DNA from: Phyto melanocephala
Lineage: Eukaryota; Arthropoda; Insecta; Diptera; Rhinophoridae
Assembly: GCA_941918925.1 (NCBI GenBank)
Contig: OW799235.1
Span: forward strand, 105,975,947 to 106,039,946
Direction of reading: 5' to 3'
Length of the DNA stretch: 64,000 nucleotides
The translations under genes and the position numbers were made by a program. Every line of letters begins with the position of its first letter. The first letter of the stretch is position 1. Shown here one piece after another: positions 46,238 to 60,000 of this stretch. Under the pieces are notes generated by a model, which was not told where the DNA came from, searched no databases, and saw only the letters and a program-made list of their open reading frames with translations.

Positions 46238-47023
46238 CTCCATGTCGAGCCTTTTTATATGATACCAATATTGTGTGTGTTAAAGGGGACAAAGCCGTCA
46301 TTACAATATTTGACCCATCTATTCGCTATTTTATTTAGAACTCTATCTTCGGCTTAACTTCCTTTTACTGAATTCTACTGGCCAAGCCCTTTCATTTGAC
46401 ACAAATATTGAGGGAGATCAAGTGGGTATATATTTTTTTAATTACTACATTTGACCCATATATGAATTTATTGTACGCCATTTTGAGGTGGCGTTCATCA
46501 TTGATTTCAAATTTGTTTATAGTGCATTATACTCCGCTAGTCAAGTCACTTTATGTCCATGTTAACTTTGTCGGTTGTTTAGAAGAGGGAAAAATAGATT
46601 TTTAGTTGCAAATTTTAAGAAAAACACGGATATAATAGTATTTTTGTAATTATGGCTCAGTTAGTTTCAAACTAATCTGTTAGCTTTTCTCAGGAATAAT
46701 TTCTTAGGATACGGCTTGGAATTTGGTGTCTTAAGTTTGTTCAATAATTATTTAAAGCTGGCGAAACTTATATATTTAAGAAAGTAATAGTTTTCGGAAT
46801 AACTTTTGTCTATAACTTTGCCGATTAGTGATCGAATTATCCAAATTTTTTTAATTTTTGTGATAAAAATATGGAAAAAACAGAGGCTGTCGTGTTTTTT
46901 TTTCGAGGTGTGTGAAATGTATAAAAATCACTGAAGAACTCAATTTCGTTAAAAGTACGAGTTAGGGCCTTTCTACTTGTGACCATCGATATATACAATT
47001 ACTACTGCAGGTGAAGGGTATAC
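46238..47023 (-). mobile_element. HINE family 3 fragment (3d)
   Basis: The right edge is CTGCAGGTGAAGGGTATACA, the inverted 5' start. The interior has CTGAATTCTACTGGCCAAGC and ATTTGACCCATATATGAATT like the other family-3 copies. The 3' terminus is lost. The gaps 45474-46237 and 47024-47997 hold nothing recognised. Confidence 0.6.
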
Positions 47024-47997
47024 AAACTATTGATGAGTTCTTGTGAACTAGCATATTTCTATAACATCTGCATTCAGATTTTGTGATTTTTACTTTATTA
47101 CGAAAGTCATTTAAAAGAACTCAATAAGTTTGTTTTAGAAAAAATGTCTCTTGAATTTTTTAAATCATTTTTAACGTGTGATATCAATGAAAGAATTTTA
47201 TATAAATTATTCATTATTTCTTTGTATTCTGTTTTTTTTTTGTTTTTGTTTAATTTTACACACATTTATATACAACCTGATATTACCTAATGGTAAAAAT
47301 AAGACTTAAAGGAGTTTGTTAAAAAACGGGGGAATATTTAAGAAATTAAATTGGCGGAATCATAAAAAGTAGAAAAAAAGTTTTTTCTTTAAATCCTAAA
47401 GTTATTAGAAAAAGTGTCAAGCTATTGTTAAATATTAAAATTTGTATTATTTGTGAACTACAAAATAATAGAATTAAAAAAATATGAGAAACTATTTAAA
47501 AATAAAGCCACTTTGTTTAACGTTTTAGTGTTTTCGACGATTTTTAACGTAAGTATGTTTTATAAAACTAAAAATACAATTAATACATAAGTAAAGTTAA
47601 ATAAAATTAAATAAATAATAATAAACACAAAACAAATAGCATTTAAAATAACAGCATAATGTTGTTGTATTTTTTAATTGGAAAGAAAAAAAAAAAACAG
47701 CAAGTAAACAAATGGTAATTAACAAATTAGTTTCTTTTTAAAATAGCGGACGTAAGTATATATTTTTAACAAAATTTCATTCTTTTCATGTTAGAAGTAA
47801 ATATTGATTATTGCCCTTATTCTGTTTTACTCAAACTCATTATAGTTTCAACTAAAATTCTTTTTTTGAAACTACATAAAAAACAATTATTTAATTCGAC
47901 ACCCCCTTTGTATATTATATCGATTATTAAAATCATAGGTAGAGATTTTAACATTTTTTGGAATTTTCACTAACATCTATGGATGGTGTAAAATTAA

Positions 47998-48150
47998 AAG
48001 GTTTTTATTCGACCGGTTTAACCGTTTTTTCTTTATTTTTTTTAACTTATTTTTAAATGCCCATTTTTTGAATATGGAATAAAACGGTTTTTTTTGGTAT
48101 AATAAACCGAATAATATAAAATTTTTTAATTTTTTTGCGTAATAATTAGA
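47998..48150. mobile_element. Fragment related to the hAT-like MITE at 17.5 kb
   Basis: Shares TTATTCGACCGGTTTAACCG and repeated ACGGTTTTTT blocks with 17473-18451. Ends not defined. Confidence 0.4.
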
Positions 48151-48154
48151 TTTT

Positions 48155-48860
48155 TCGGTCGTGCAACACCAACTGGGAAAACACTACAGAGTTAAGCGTC
48201 TACCCTAGATAAGTATGTGACAACACGAGATGCTGTTAGATCTGCGCAGGCCCGAAACAATCGTTCTGGTAAGAATATCGCGGTTGTGACTGAATGTATC
48301 GTTACAGACCAGGCGTTGTGACACGCAGTTTGGGCATCAATCGACGGTCTCTACTGAAAATTAAAAAGATGAAAGAATTTGAAAGACTTGAAGATGATGC
48401 TTTACAAAGTGCAGACTGTGACACACCTGTTAGTCGTTAATTGCCAAGCGCGTGTAATCTGAGCTTAAGACAATTCTGAATCACGGCCACGAAGAAGACA
48501 ACCTTTTATCGAAAAAGTTTAGAGCGAAGTGCCTATTTCCATCTCGAAAACGCTGCATGCCAAACTGCTACTGGGAACGGCGAAAGCTGCAGAGTTAGGC
48601 TCAGTGAATTCTGCACTCGCCATCAAGATCATTCTATTAACCTGGTCCAGACTTCTTCCTATGGGGTTTTTTGAAGTCATAAGTACATGCCAATGACCCT
48701 CAGACTCTTGACGTCCTCAAAGTGAATATTCGTCAGGGATGCGGGAACCTATAGCCGGAAATTTTGGTAAGAGTGACAAAAAATGTATGAAATCGGGTGA
48801 CAACTTTTTCTCCATCTGGTATAAATTGCTTTAAGAAACGTGAGTTTTTGTAAAAAAAAA
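48155..48860 (+). pseudogene. Degenerate mariner-like transposase (lineage 2)
   Basis: An N-terminal scrap at about 48243 reads RNNRSGKNIAVVTECIVTDQ. After a deletion, about 48655-48720 in shifted frames reads FFLWGFLKSQVHANDPQTLD then VLKVNIR, the mariner block after the last catalytic Asp. Multiple stops and frameshifts. It differs from the mariner insert of the HINEs. Confidence 0.6.
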
Positions 48861-49695
48861 ATAAATATTAAAAGTGTTTACAAATTCACGGTGGGTTAAT
48901 ATTCAAGAAGCAGATCATCGGCAACGTCTAAATTTTTCAGTTAAATTTCAACTGTTATTTCAACTGCTTATTTTAATTAAAATGGCTTCGTTAATAAACA
49001 GAGATGTTGGTTGAAGGCTTGCATTAACTCGAACGCTACAACCACAAATTTCGAAAGATATTAGAATTAGATATTAGATTAAGAAATTAGTATTTTGTAT
49101 ATTTCAAAAGGCCCACCCTTTTTTTTATCTTAGCCAATGTGTTAGCCAAATAAGTATATAAGGGATTAGAAAAATAAAATAAATAAAAAAGAATAAAATC
49201 GTTGGTTGGGTTTATGAGGAAGTTTTTATTTTTGTTTCTGGTTTTATTTAGAATTCTCATATTGTTTATGAAAATTTTAAATAACGCTTGTAACATTTTT
49301 AAACTTTTTAAAAAATTTTGTGGTTTAAAGGTCTACTGATGATCTGGCATAAGCACCAGTGAAATGCATATTTATCAGCTTAAACCCAACAACCAATAAA
49401 ACAAAAATTATTTTGTTACAGAAAAAAATTATTTTCCATCTCTTTATATATGTATGTACATTAGGGGTGTAACCACTGCGCGATAGCGAACATTGTGTTA
49501 TTTACGAAAACAATTTTTTTTGTGTCATTTGAAAATAAAAACCTCACCTACAAAAGCGATTTTCTAAAATCCCGAAAGAAAAAAATATAATAAAAATAAT
49601 TTAAATATTTTATTAATAAATAAAAAATGTTTCTTAATTATTAAATGACATGAATTTTAAATTTAATATGCTTCTGCACATATGTTCCTTTGGAA

Positions 49696-49990
49696 TTACT
49701 GAAACTTCTTTGTCAAAACATTCATGCACGTTCTTAAATCCTGATAAAGATTGCTCAAAGCTGTGAAGTATTCTTTATTAAAGCAGTTATCGGAAAGCCA
49801 TATCTCATAGCATTTTCCACATATGAACTCACAAATTGGTTTAAGTTGGTCTCGATATTTCGAAATAAGAATAAATGCCAGGATAGCAAGAATTGCCTTT
49901 GAGTTCCATCGGACATTGCTTAATGGCGCATTTAAACGCAGAACCAAGCTTCATAAATATTAATCATAAAACTATAAGATAATAATATTT
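49696..49990 (-). pseudogene. Protein-coding relic, NAPLSNVRWNSKA motif
   Basis: An 83-codon minus frame, less AT-rich than its flanks, begins VLRLNAPLSNVRWNSKAILA and continues LISKYRDQLKPICEFICGKC, then YEIWLSDNCFNKEYFTALS. It looks like genuine protein sequence (balanced residues, Cys/Trp-containing) and vaguely recalls uncharacterised transposon-linked proteins of insects, but I cannot name a family. No splice-linked partner exon seen. The adjoining 48900-49690 holds nothing recognised. Confidence 0.4.
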
Positions 49991-50699
49991 TTGTAATAGG
50001 TCTTTTCCAATAAAAATCTTGATTAAAAATGAATATGGCAATTCCTTAATAGTTTGATAAAAAAACTGTGAGTTTTTGGCTAAAATAAATGTATTAGTAC
50101 AAAAAAAATAAAAAATAATAATTTTCCAACTTTACCGGGGTTGGGGGCGACCTTTTTTGAAAACCGCGAAAAATTAATATTAATATATTATTGTCTCCTG
50201 CAAAACCTCTAAAATAGTTTATACACCCTTCTTCGGGCTTCCTGCATAAAATTGCTCACAACAAATTATAGATTTAATTGAATGCTAATATCCAAATTAC
50301 AATTAAGATAAAATATTGTATTTTGCCACATAACTAATATTATAAAATGCATACATAAGTATACATATATACATAAGAATATTGTACATGCTGGCACACT
50401 ATAACAACACCACTCCCACACACCGCACAAGTAGACTTTGATGTAAAATTCATTTACAGTACATTACTTGATATCTATCAATTTGTTGTAATACGTTACA
50501 ATTATTTAACGACCTTGATAAAAGGTAACATAATAACATTGATTAGAGCAGAAAAAAATCATACTTATTTTATGATTTTAAAATAATAAAAAAATATAAC
50601 AATTATAAAGATAAAAATTTTTTTTAATTGCCCACTTTTTAGCTGAGATTAAAAAGGAATAAGAAATAAGAAAATTAAAGAATTAAAAACGAAAAATAA

Positions 50700-51038
50700 T
50701 CATAAATGTTTTGTACTTAGACACAAAAGCTAGTTAAAACGTATTGACAGGTACTTATCTGTTTCTGCGATAATATTTTATTTTGTTTTTTTATCTTATC
50801 GCCTGGTTAGTTTAATCTTGGCGTTTGTACGTAACGGTTGTTTTATTCAATTAAATATTTCGTTGAAATGCAAAAAAACTACCAATTAATAGTGTAGAAT
50901 TGTGTTAAGTGAAGACAAAGGATGATAATTAAAAAAAAAAAAAATTTTCTTAAAAATACATAAACATTAACTAATTATAATTTGATAGTATTTACTAAAA
51001 ACAATATAAAGTAAAGTACTGTAGTGTTTAATACCAAA
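50700..51038 (+). promoter_or_regulatory. Putative promoter and 5' UTR of the SLC36-like gene, GATA-site cluster
   Basis: Upstream of the ATG at 51039 lie four GATA-type sites within 46 bp: TTATCT at 50755, GATAA at 50769 and TTATC at 50791 and 50796. A TTAGTTT initiator-like string follows near 50807. GATA factors drive gut and fat-body expression in flies, which would suit a nutrient transporter (inference). The transcription start is not proven. The AT-rich stretch 49990-50700 shows nothing else. Confidence 0.35.
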
Positions 51039-54000
51039 ATGAAGTAAGTTGCACACAACACCTTGTTAAGCAAAGCTTTAAAATTCGTACAGGTCGTTTT
51101 CAAAAGAGTAACTAAAAAGTATTAAAATAAATAAATAGGATTCATGAAAAGACGTAAAGTGGGTGGTGTTAATAGTATATAAAATTCTTAAGATTATTTA
51201 AATAGTGGTTATATATTAGACAAAACAAATACAAATTTTAAAATTATAAACATATAGAAAAATATTGGAGTGTATATGTTGTCAATTATATTACATATAC
51301 AATACACAATTACAGTATTCATACGGTATCCTACCATCTCAGATTGTCATATTGTTCTAGGATTTCCGAATAGTTTAAAAACTTGTTGTTGCAGTTCAAG
51401 TAAAAACTGTCCTAAAATAATACTACTGTGTATGGCATTTTTGTTGTGCCGTCATAACTATTTAAATTTTTTTGGATTCTAAAATTGATTGGCAGATATG
51501 TATAATAAAAAATCCAAGGTATCCCACGTTTATTCCTTCTCCGTAAATCGACCTATACGTCTGTATAAGAAGTCGGAGACACTTAAATAATAAAAAAAAC
51601 AAAGTTTTTTGGTTCTCATTCAGTTCAAAACGTTGGTTCTGGCACCGCAAGCCAACCAATACCATTGTATAGGAAATCGATGAGATCTGAACAATAATTA
51701 CAATGAGTTTAATGGAACTCCTCAAGTTACAAGTAAATGAGTTTAATTGGTACTCCTCCAATTAATCCAATAAAAATAAAAGCATTCGGTTAATTGTAGA
51801 ATAGTCTGGAAACTGTATTCAAAGCATAGTTAAGCTACACCACATAATTCACCAAGCGAGAGCGAGACGTAAAACTCTCGAAGTCAAATAAAAAGGGGCT
51901 GCTTGAATGCTCTTAAACGATAACGGCAATGACGAGAGAGTTCTTGACCCGACAAGAGTTGAATATCTGTGGCGATTGGCTAAGGATTTGCTTAGCCGAT
52001 CAATAATTGTAAGCCTCCTGTAATAATTGTAAACCGCCTTAAAAAGATCTGATATCAAAAATTTTGCAAAATCGGTGATTTAAATTTGATATATGAAGTC
52101 GTTTTTGTATGTTGTTATTTTAAAACATTTGATTTTAGGACACCTTTGAATACAGCAAATATTTGCATATGTTACTTATTCATACCCAGCAACATAATTT
52201 GGAAGTAATGCAAATTGTATTAAATAAGTCATCACTTTGTTAATGAAATCCTTTGTCGCTGTTGCCAAAATCATTATTTCTTATACCCTAAGCATGTTAA
52301 ACTAAATGAGAATCAAACAAGTAAGAGCACTATATTCGGCTGTGCCGAATCTTTTATACCCACCACCAATTTTGTGTACGTTTAAAGCACAATATTTATT
52401 ATTTTGTTAATCGCTATGGAATAATCTTTTTTCAATAAAATATGTATAGCTTTCTTTATAAAGGATGGTTAAATTTTTAGGGCCCATGTTGAAGGTGAAC
52501 TACACCTAGTCTTTAAATTTGTTTTCTTCATTTCACTTGACATTTCTCAATCTCAAACTTACTCAATTTGATCCGTGGAAAGATACGCAAATGAGCAACG
52601 CTTTAAAGTTATTCAGGTTTTTTATAAAAATGGGCGTTCAAATCAAAATGCATTTTGTGCATTTCGTAATTCTTTTGATCAACATAATCGTTCAAATTCG
52701 TCCACAATCGGGAGAATTGTAAAAATTATTTAAATTTCTGCAAAACAGGTCTGTATAAAATGTTAGAAAATCTGTGAATGCCTTCTTAGTTCGTTGAATG
52801 GGAACCACTGCTGGTTTTTGCGATAGTGTGGCAAAAAAAAAAGTCAACCTCGCCTCATCATCATGCCCAACAATTGAGCATCAACATTGTCATTGAAAAT
52901 TTGGACCATCAGATAGAGGAGTGGCGCCAAGGATGGGGGGGCCACTTGGCCGATATTTTGTTAAATACATAATTGAACCATACAAATATTATAATTACAA
53001 AAAGAAATAATAATAATATCCTAAATAATTTGTGTTTTGTTTAAATTCAACATAAAATTTAACCACCCTTTATAACTTCGATATGCTACTAAAATGCTTT
53101 TGTAAGTGTAGTCTTTCAATGAAAGTGGGCGTTAAAGTAGGCATGTCAATAAAGTTTCTGCTAATAAATACAACTTAGATATTTCAATATAGTCCTTTAT
53201 TTTCTCAAAAACTTTATTAATAGAGAAATTACATGAATTTAAGATAAACCGTTATATGGTAGGTAGGCGTTAAAGTGGGCGTGTCACCTAACTTTTTGGC
53301 ACAACAATTATATTGAATAGAAGGATATACGTAGCAAATTTGATCATCATACCTCTAATTTTGGCGGTTTTATGAGCTTTTAAATTTCATTAACGGTAGA
53401 TAACGTGAAAAGTGGGCGTTATAGTAGGCGTGTAAAAGTTGTTTTTGCTAATGAGTACAACCTGGATTTTTCAATATAGCCTTTTATTATTCCAAAATCT
53501 ATATTAATAGAGAAATTATATGAATTTTGGTTAAAACGTTATATGGGAGGTGGGCGTAAAAGTGGGCGTGGCGCATTGATTTTCCGCTACAAAAAAGCCC
53601 CTCACCAAAAAAAGTGTGCAAAATTTCAGAGTCGTACATCCAATTTTGTTGCTTTTATGACGTTTTTGTTTTTAAATATACCGAAAAATACACTGTGCGG
53701 TATAAATGTTCGTACATTTTGATCGATAACTCCTTTCCTAATGCATAGATTTAGATAATTTTTGGGAAGTAATATTGTTTTTACTCAAGAAATATATATT
53801 CGAAGTTTCATGAGTCTACGTTAATGCGTTTGGACGCAATTCAATTTTATTCGATGTGCCAAGGACACGGTTTTTTCGACCTACTCTTGCTTTTCGAGCT
53901 ATAACTCACTTCCTAATATTCCGATTTAGCCCATTTTCAATACCAAACAAACCTTGTCTATAAGAAAGATTCTGGCAAAATTTGAGCCCCCTAGCTTTTT

Positions 54001-57000
54001 CGGTGCGACCTCTATCGTGCTTTCAACAGACGGACAGACGGACAGACGGACGGACATAGCTAGATCGTCATCAAATCAAACCCTGATTCAGAATATATAT
54101 ACTTTATGGGGTCTAAAATGGATATTTCGATGTGTTACAAACGGAATGACAAAATGAATATACCCCCACCATTTTTTTGGTGGTGGGTATAAAAAAATTA
54201 TGTATTTAAATGGCTTCTAGCTAATTTTGCAATAAGAAATTGTATTGAAATTGTCGGAAAATAAGTACCCCCTACGTATCACATTGGTCATTACTAAAAT
54301 ACTTCTTAGTAACGAAAACGATATGTAATAGTCATTGAAAAGTGTATTTTTTAGTACGAGCAAGATTACCTCAAATTTTGCTGGCAACATTGAGTATACA
54401 TTTAAAAACTAGCCTCAGTTTACATGAAAAAATACCTTGAAAATTAAAAGTTAAACCGCAAGAGGTTTCTAAAGTTCTAAAAAAATATTTGTGATAAAGC
54501 GAACAATATAAGTGCCAAGCTGAATAGGAATACATTTAACGAAGAAAAGTAAAGTGGATATCTGCGGTTAAGCCTCATATTTCTGTGCATTTTTCTCCTT
54601 TATTGATGTTTCAAGTTTCAGGCTTAAACAGTAATTTTGCAGTAACATAGTAGTCCCACTATGAACTGCACATTAAAACATAAAATATAGATTTTTTTTG
54701 TACAAGTTCGGTGGATTTACAATGTGTGCTATATCATATACATATAACCATATTTTAATACCCTTCACACAGTGAAAAAGGGTATATATAGGTTTGTCAT
54801 TCCGTGTGAAATTTCTACAATTTTCATTTCGGACCCCATAAAGTATATATTTTCTGAAAGCTTATGAATAGGGGAGTCGATTAAGCCCAGTCTGTCAGTC
54901 TGTCCGTCTGTCCGTGTGTATGTTGAAATCAACTTTTTGAAGCCCCCCGCCATCACTTGTTAATAATATTATATAATATATATTATAATATAATATTGTG
55001 TTAATAATATTAATAAACCATTGAATTGATCACAATAAACGTTTTTATCCAACAAAAAAATGGTGGGGGTATATTCATTTTGTCATTCCGTTTGTAACAC
55101 ATCGAAATATCCATTTTAGACCCCATAAAGTATATATATTCTGAATCGGGGTTTGATTTTATGACGATCTAGCTATGTCCGTCCGTCTGTCCGTCTGTTG
55201 AAAGCACGATAGAGGTCGCACCGAACAAGCTAGGAAACTCAAATTTTGCCAGAATCTTTCTTATAGACAAGGTTTGTTTGGTATTGAAAATGGGCTAAAT
55301 CGGAATATTAGGAAGAGAGTTATAGCTCGAAAAGTAAGAGTAGGTCGAAAAAACCCTGTCCTTCGAACATCGAATAAAATGGAATTATGTCCAAACGCAT
55401 TAACGCACAGTCATGAAACTTCGAATATATATTTCCTGGGTAAAGGCAATATTTTCCCTCGAAAATTGTATAAATCTATGCATTAGGAGAGGAGTTATCG
55501 ATCAAAATGTACGAAAATTTATACCGCACAGTGTATTTTTCGGTATATTTAAAAACAAAAACGTCATAAAAGCAACAAAATTGGATGTACGACTCTGAAA
55601 TTTTGCACACTTTGCTTTTTGGTGACACGCTTTCTTGTAACGGCAAATCAAAGTGCCACGCCCACTTTTACGCCCACCTCCCATATAACGATTTACCTAA
55701 AATTCATATAATTTCTCTATTAATAAAGATTTTGGAATAATAAAGGACTATATTGAAACACCTAAGTTGTACTCATTAGAAAAAACAACTTTGATACGCC
55801 TACTATAACGCCCACTTTTCACGTTATCTACCGTTAATGATATTAAAAAGCTCATAAAACCGCTAAAATTACAGGTATGATGATAAATTTTGCTACGTCT
55901 ATCCCCCTAGGCAATTTCATTACTATGCCAAAAAATTAAGGTGCCACGCCCACTTGTACGCCCACCTCCCATATAACATTTTACCTAAAATTCATATAAT
56001 TTCTCTATTAATAAAGATTTTGGAATAACAAAGGACTATATTGAAACACCTAAGTTGTACTCATTAGCAAAAACAACTTTGACACGCCTACTATAACGCC
56101 CACTTTCACTTTTGAATTGTGTCCAAACGCATAAACGTAGTCATGAAACTTCGAATATATATTTATCGAGTCAAAAGAATATTTTCCCTGAAAATCGCTT
56201 AAATCTATGAATTAGGAAAAGAGTTATAGATAAAAATGTAGCTAAATATAAGATAAAGATGATAAGATAGATGACTCTACTAGCAACTACTAGATGGCAT
56301 GCTAACAACTTATGCTTATGTTCTCCTGAAATTATGCTCTATTAAAAATGGGAATTTAGGAAAATTTTGACCTTAGTCAAAAAAAATTATCTATAAACAT
56401 TATAAACAATTTATTTTCATGTACTAATGGCTAACAAATTTTAAAATTATACAAAACTTATTTCGTTTGAAAATCTTTAAAAGCAAAATGTTATAGAAGT
56501 TTAAAAATCAAAATCTTACTAATAAATTTCCCGTTTTAGAAAAATGCAGAGAATGTATATTTTAAATCACCCTGTGGCCCTTAAAATTTAACCTTAAATT
56601 CACTTTCTTCCTCTTAAATTCATGTAATTTCTCTATTGACAAAGTTTTTGGGAAAATAAAGGACTTTATTGAAATATCTAAGTTGAATTTATAAGCAGAA
56701 ACTTTATTGAAACGCGTATTTTAATGGCCACTTTCATTGAAAGACTAAATTTACGAAAACATTTTACTAGCATACCGAAGTTATAATGGGTGGTTTAATT
56801 TTAAGGGACTATGCTGATTTTGAATAAAATTATTATGAAATTATTATCATTTATTTTTATAATGATAATATTTGTATTCTTCAATTATGTATTTAACAAA
56901 ATATCGGCCAAATGGCCCCCCAACCTAGGCGGCACACCACGATCCGATAGTCCAAATTTTCAATGACACTGTTGATGCTCGATTGTTGGGCACGATGATG

Positions 57001-60000
57001 AGTCGAGGTTGCTTGCCCTTTTGCCACGTTATCGTGAAAAACCAGCAGTGGTTCCCATTCAACGCACTAAGAAGGCATTCACAGATGTTTTCACATTTCA
57101 TACAGACCTGCTTTGCAGACATTTAAATATTTTTTACAATTCTCACGATTGTGGACGAATTCGAACGATTATGTTGACCAAAAGAATCACGAAGTGCACA
57201 AAATGCATTTTGATTTGAACGCCCATTTTTATAAAAATCTTTAATATTTAAAAGCGTTGCTCGATTGCGTATCTTTCCACGGTTCAAATTGAGTTAGTCT
57301 GAGATTGAGAATGTTAAATGAAATACAAGAAAAAATTTGAAGTTTAGATGTGGTTCACCTTAAACATGGGCCCTTAAAATTTAACCACCCTCTACAAAGA
57401 AAGTGATACATATTTTATTATAAAGAGATTATTCTATAGCGATTAACAAAATAATAAATATTGTGCTTAAAATGTACACAAAATTGGTGGTGGGTATAAA
57501 AGATTCGGCACAGCCGAATATAGTGCTCTTACTTGTTTTTTTATGTGTGGACTTTGACGAGAAAAATAAACAAAAAATATAATAAGCTTGTTTTTGTAAG
57601 ATTACCTTGTAAACTAAGGCAGATGATTTTTTACAGAAGAAGTAACCACAAAAATTAAACAATAAGAACGGCACGTCACAGAACGACAACAGAAAGTAAA
57701 GACTAATGAAGCCTTAAATTTTTTGCATTTTATTTTTCCATTTTAGGCTGAACTTATAATTGTTTCATATGTTGGAGTTACTCATGCATAATTCTAAAAA
57801 TTTATTTTTGTTAGTTTTTGGTTAATACAGTCGACAAAATGTGTTATCAAGAAAATTGTATGCAAATTTCAGCAAAACAGGTCTGTAGGAAATAAGAAAA
57901 CGCAGAGAGCCGTCAACATCGACTCGACATCTTGCCCAACAGTTTAACATCTGACGGACATCGCAGATGCGAATTTTGATTAAACATTTAAATTTACACA
58001 CGCAAGGTCCTTTTTAAGCCTTGTTAATACTCCGAATGGTTGGTTGAACAGACAGAAGAGACTGAAAACTTTAAAAATAAAACCACCTTAAGCGGCGAGG
58101 CATATTTTCACTTCAGTGGATTGAAAAGCCAAAACATCCACAAATAGTGACTGTTTGATGCGGTTTAAGGGCTGGAGGCATCATCGCGATGTCCTTGTTC
58201 GTAAATGAGGTTGGTTAAGAAATAACCGTGAATGGTGTTGGACTTTTTGTGATCAGAATTGAGAAATTAGCCGCCAAAATCATGTGATTTGATAGAGTTT
58301 CATTTCTTTCTTAGGGAACATTTAAAGGAAAAACTGTACGTCAATAATATAATTTATAATTTATAATTTTGCCATGTTCCATCAGTAATATAGGTTATTC
58401 ACAAATAATCTCCAATTATTTCGGTCTGAAGCTAAGTATCTGAGTTCGTTAAAAGATTTACCAGTTTCATTCAAGATATTCTTTCGCCAAGTGTTTCGAG
58501 GTCGTCCTCAGGAAGACTATTGGATTCCACCCTAGTGCTGCGTAACAGATTTCGTCATATCCTATCGTCATTATTGAGCATGTGCCCCAGTCAGCGCCTT
58601 CTAATTTGGAAGTTGATGTCTTCTTGTCTTTTGAGTTGAAGAAGGTTTTCATTTGAAATTCCTTAGGGCCACAAGATCTTAAGTATATTGCGCAATCATC
58701 AGTTAGTAAAAACTTCTAGCATCTGCTTTTTTTCAGCACTAACTAACCACATTAACGACATTGAACCTCAATTATGTCTCAGTGTCATTTAAAATATGGA
58801 CCATCAGATAGAAGTATGCCACTGAAATCGTGGGAAGCATTTGCCGAATATTTTGTTTTACACATAATTTTCATAGATCCTTCCTTTGCAATAAAAAAAT
58901 ATTAAGTATTCTCTGTAAACTTTTTTTTTTACAATTAACATCGTGCGTTTTGGCTGGACTACCTTGTATCTATATATATAAAATAGGATGTATGTATGCA
59001 TGTAACGTATGGACTCCAAAACGGCTGGACCGATTTTGATGAAATTTTCAGGGAGTCTTCAGAATATTTAGGCGAGTAACACTGTGAAGTCAGATTTTTG
59101 ATTTTCGGTCTGTGGGCGGAGGGACGTGGCAAAATCACATTTTAATATTGCATCACCAATGACATATACATATATTTAATTTGATTGTTTTTTTGAATTT
59201 TTTTTAAGGCCGTTGTCATGTTTTTCAAAACGAGATACCAAACTCTTAAATCGGCTATGTAGTTTTGAAGATATTTACAAAAAACCTATGTTAATAATGA
59301 TCCAATATAAAAATTTTAAAACTTTTGCTTAGGGCCAGCAACACGGACCGGGTCAGCTAGTTAGTATATAAAAGAAAAACATATAAGAATGCTATTAAAT
59401 ATTTGTTTTTAATTAAAAAAAATGGAGCACCCATTTTTATAAGAAAGAAAATTTTAAAACCGAACTTAGAGCTTGAATAAAAGAATAAAAAATTATGATT
59501 TTCATAATACTTAGTAAAAGAAGTGTTCCAACAAATATTAAAATTTTTTTTACATTGTACTTAACTTAAAACTGCTTTCCCGATGTTAAGTATTTCATCG
59601 AAATATTTTTTTAACAAGAAAATAAAAAAAACTACACTTTAAATTTTAATGGAAGTATCCATTTATTTTTTTTTTTTTTTAATTTTTATCAGCTCTAGCA
59701 GAGAGTTAAACAAATATTTTTGTTTTTTTAAGTTCATTAGTTCTATATAGTCAACGAACAGCTGATTGAATAAAGATTTTTTTATTAAATAAAGTAAACA
59801 AAAGTGTTATTGTTACACCGACTTCTGTCAATAAAACTGCTAGCGAAATTCAAATAGACTTATCAATAGCAATAATCAAGTTATTATACATATATATTTC
59901 TTATCGAGGAAATAAAAGACATTAAATTAAAAAAAAAAACTGCAATTACCGTAGAACAGTTTAAATTATAATTAAATTGAAAATACACTTGTTTATAAAT

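Noticed and set aside
47788..47973. Short hydrophobic frames in AT-rich DNA (here, at 45.7, 46.1 and 49.1 kb)
   Set aside because: Composition is that of random AT-rich sequence (Phe/Leu/Ile/Lys/Asn); no motif, no splice signals.
53954..54157. Frames containing TDGQTDRRTD-type peptides (also at 54765-54956)
   Set aside because: Translation of the HINE GTCY microsatellite and core.
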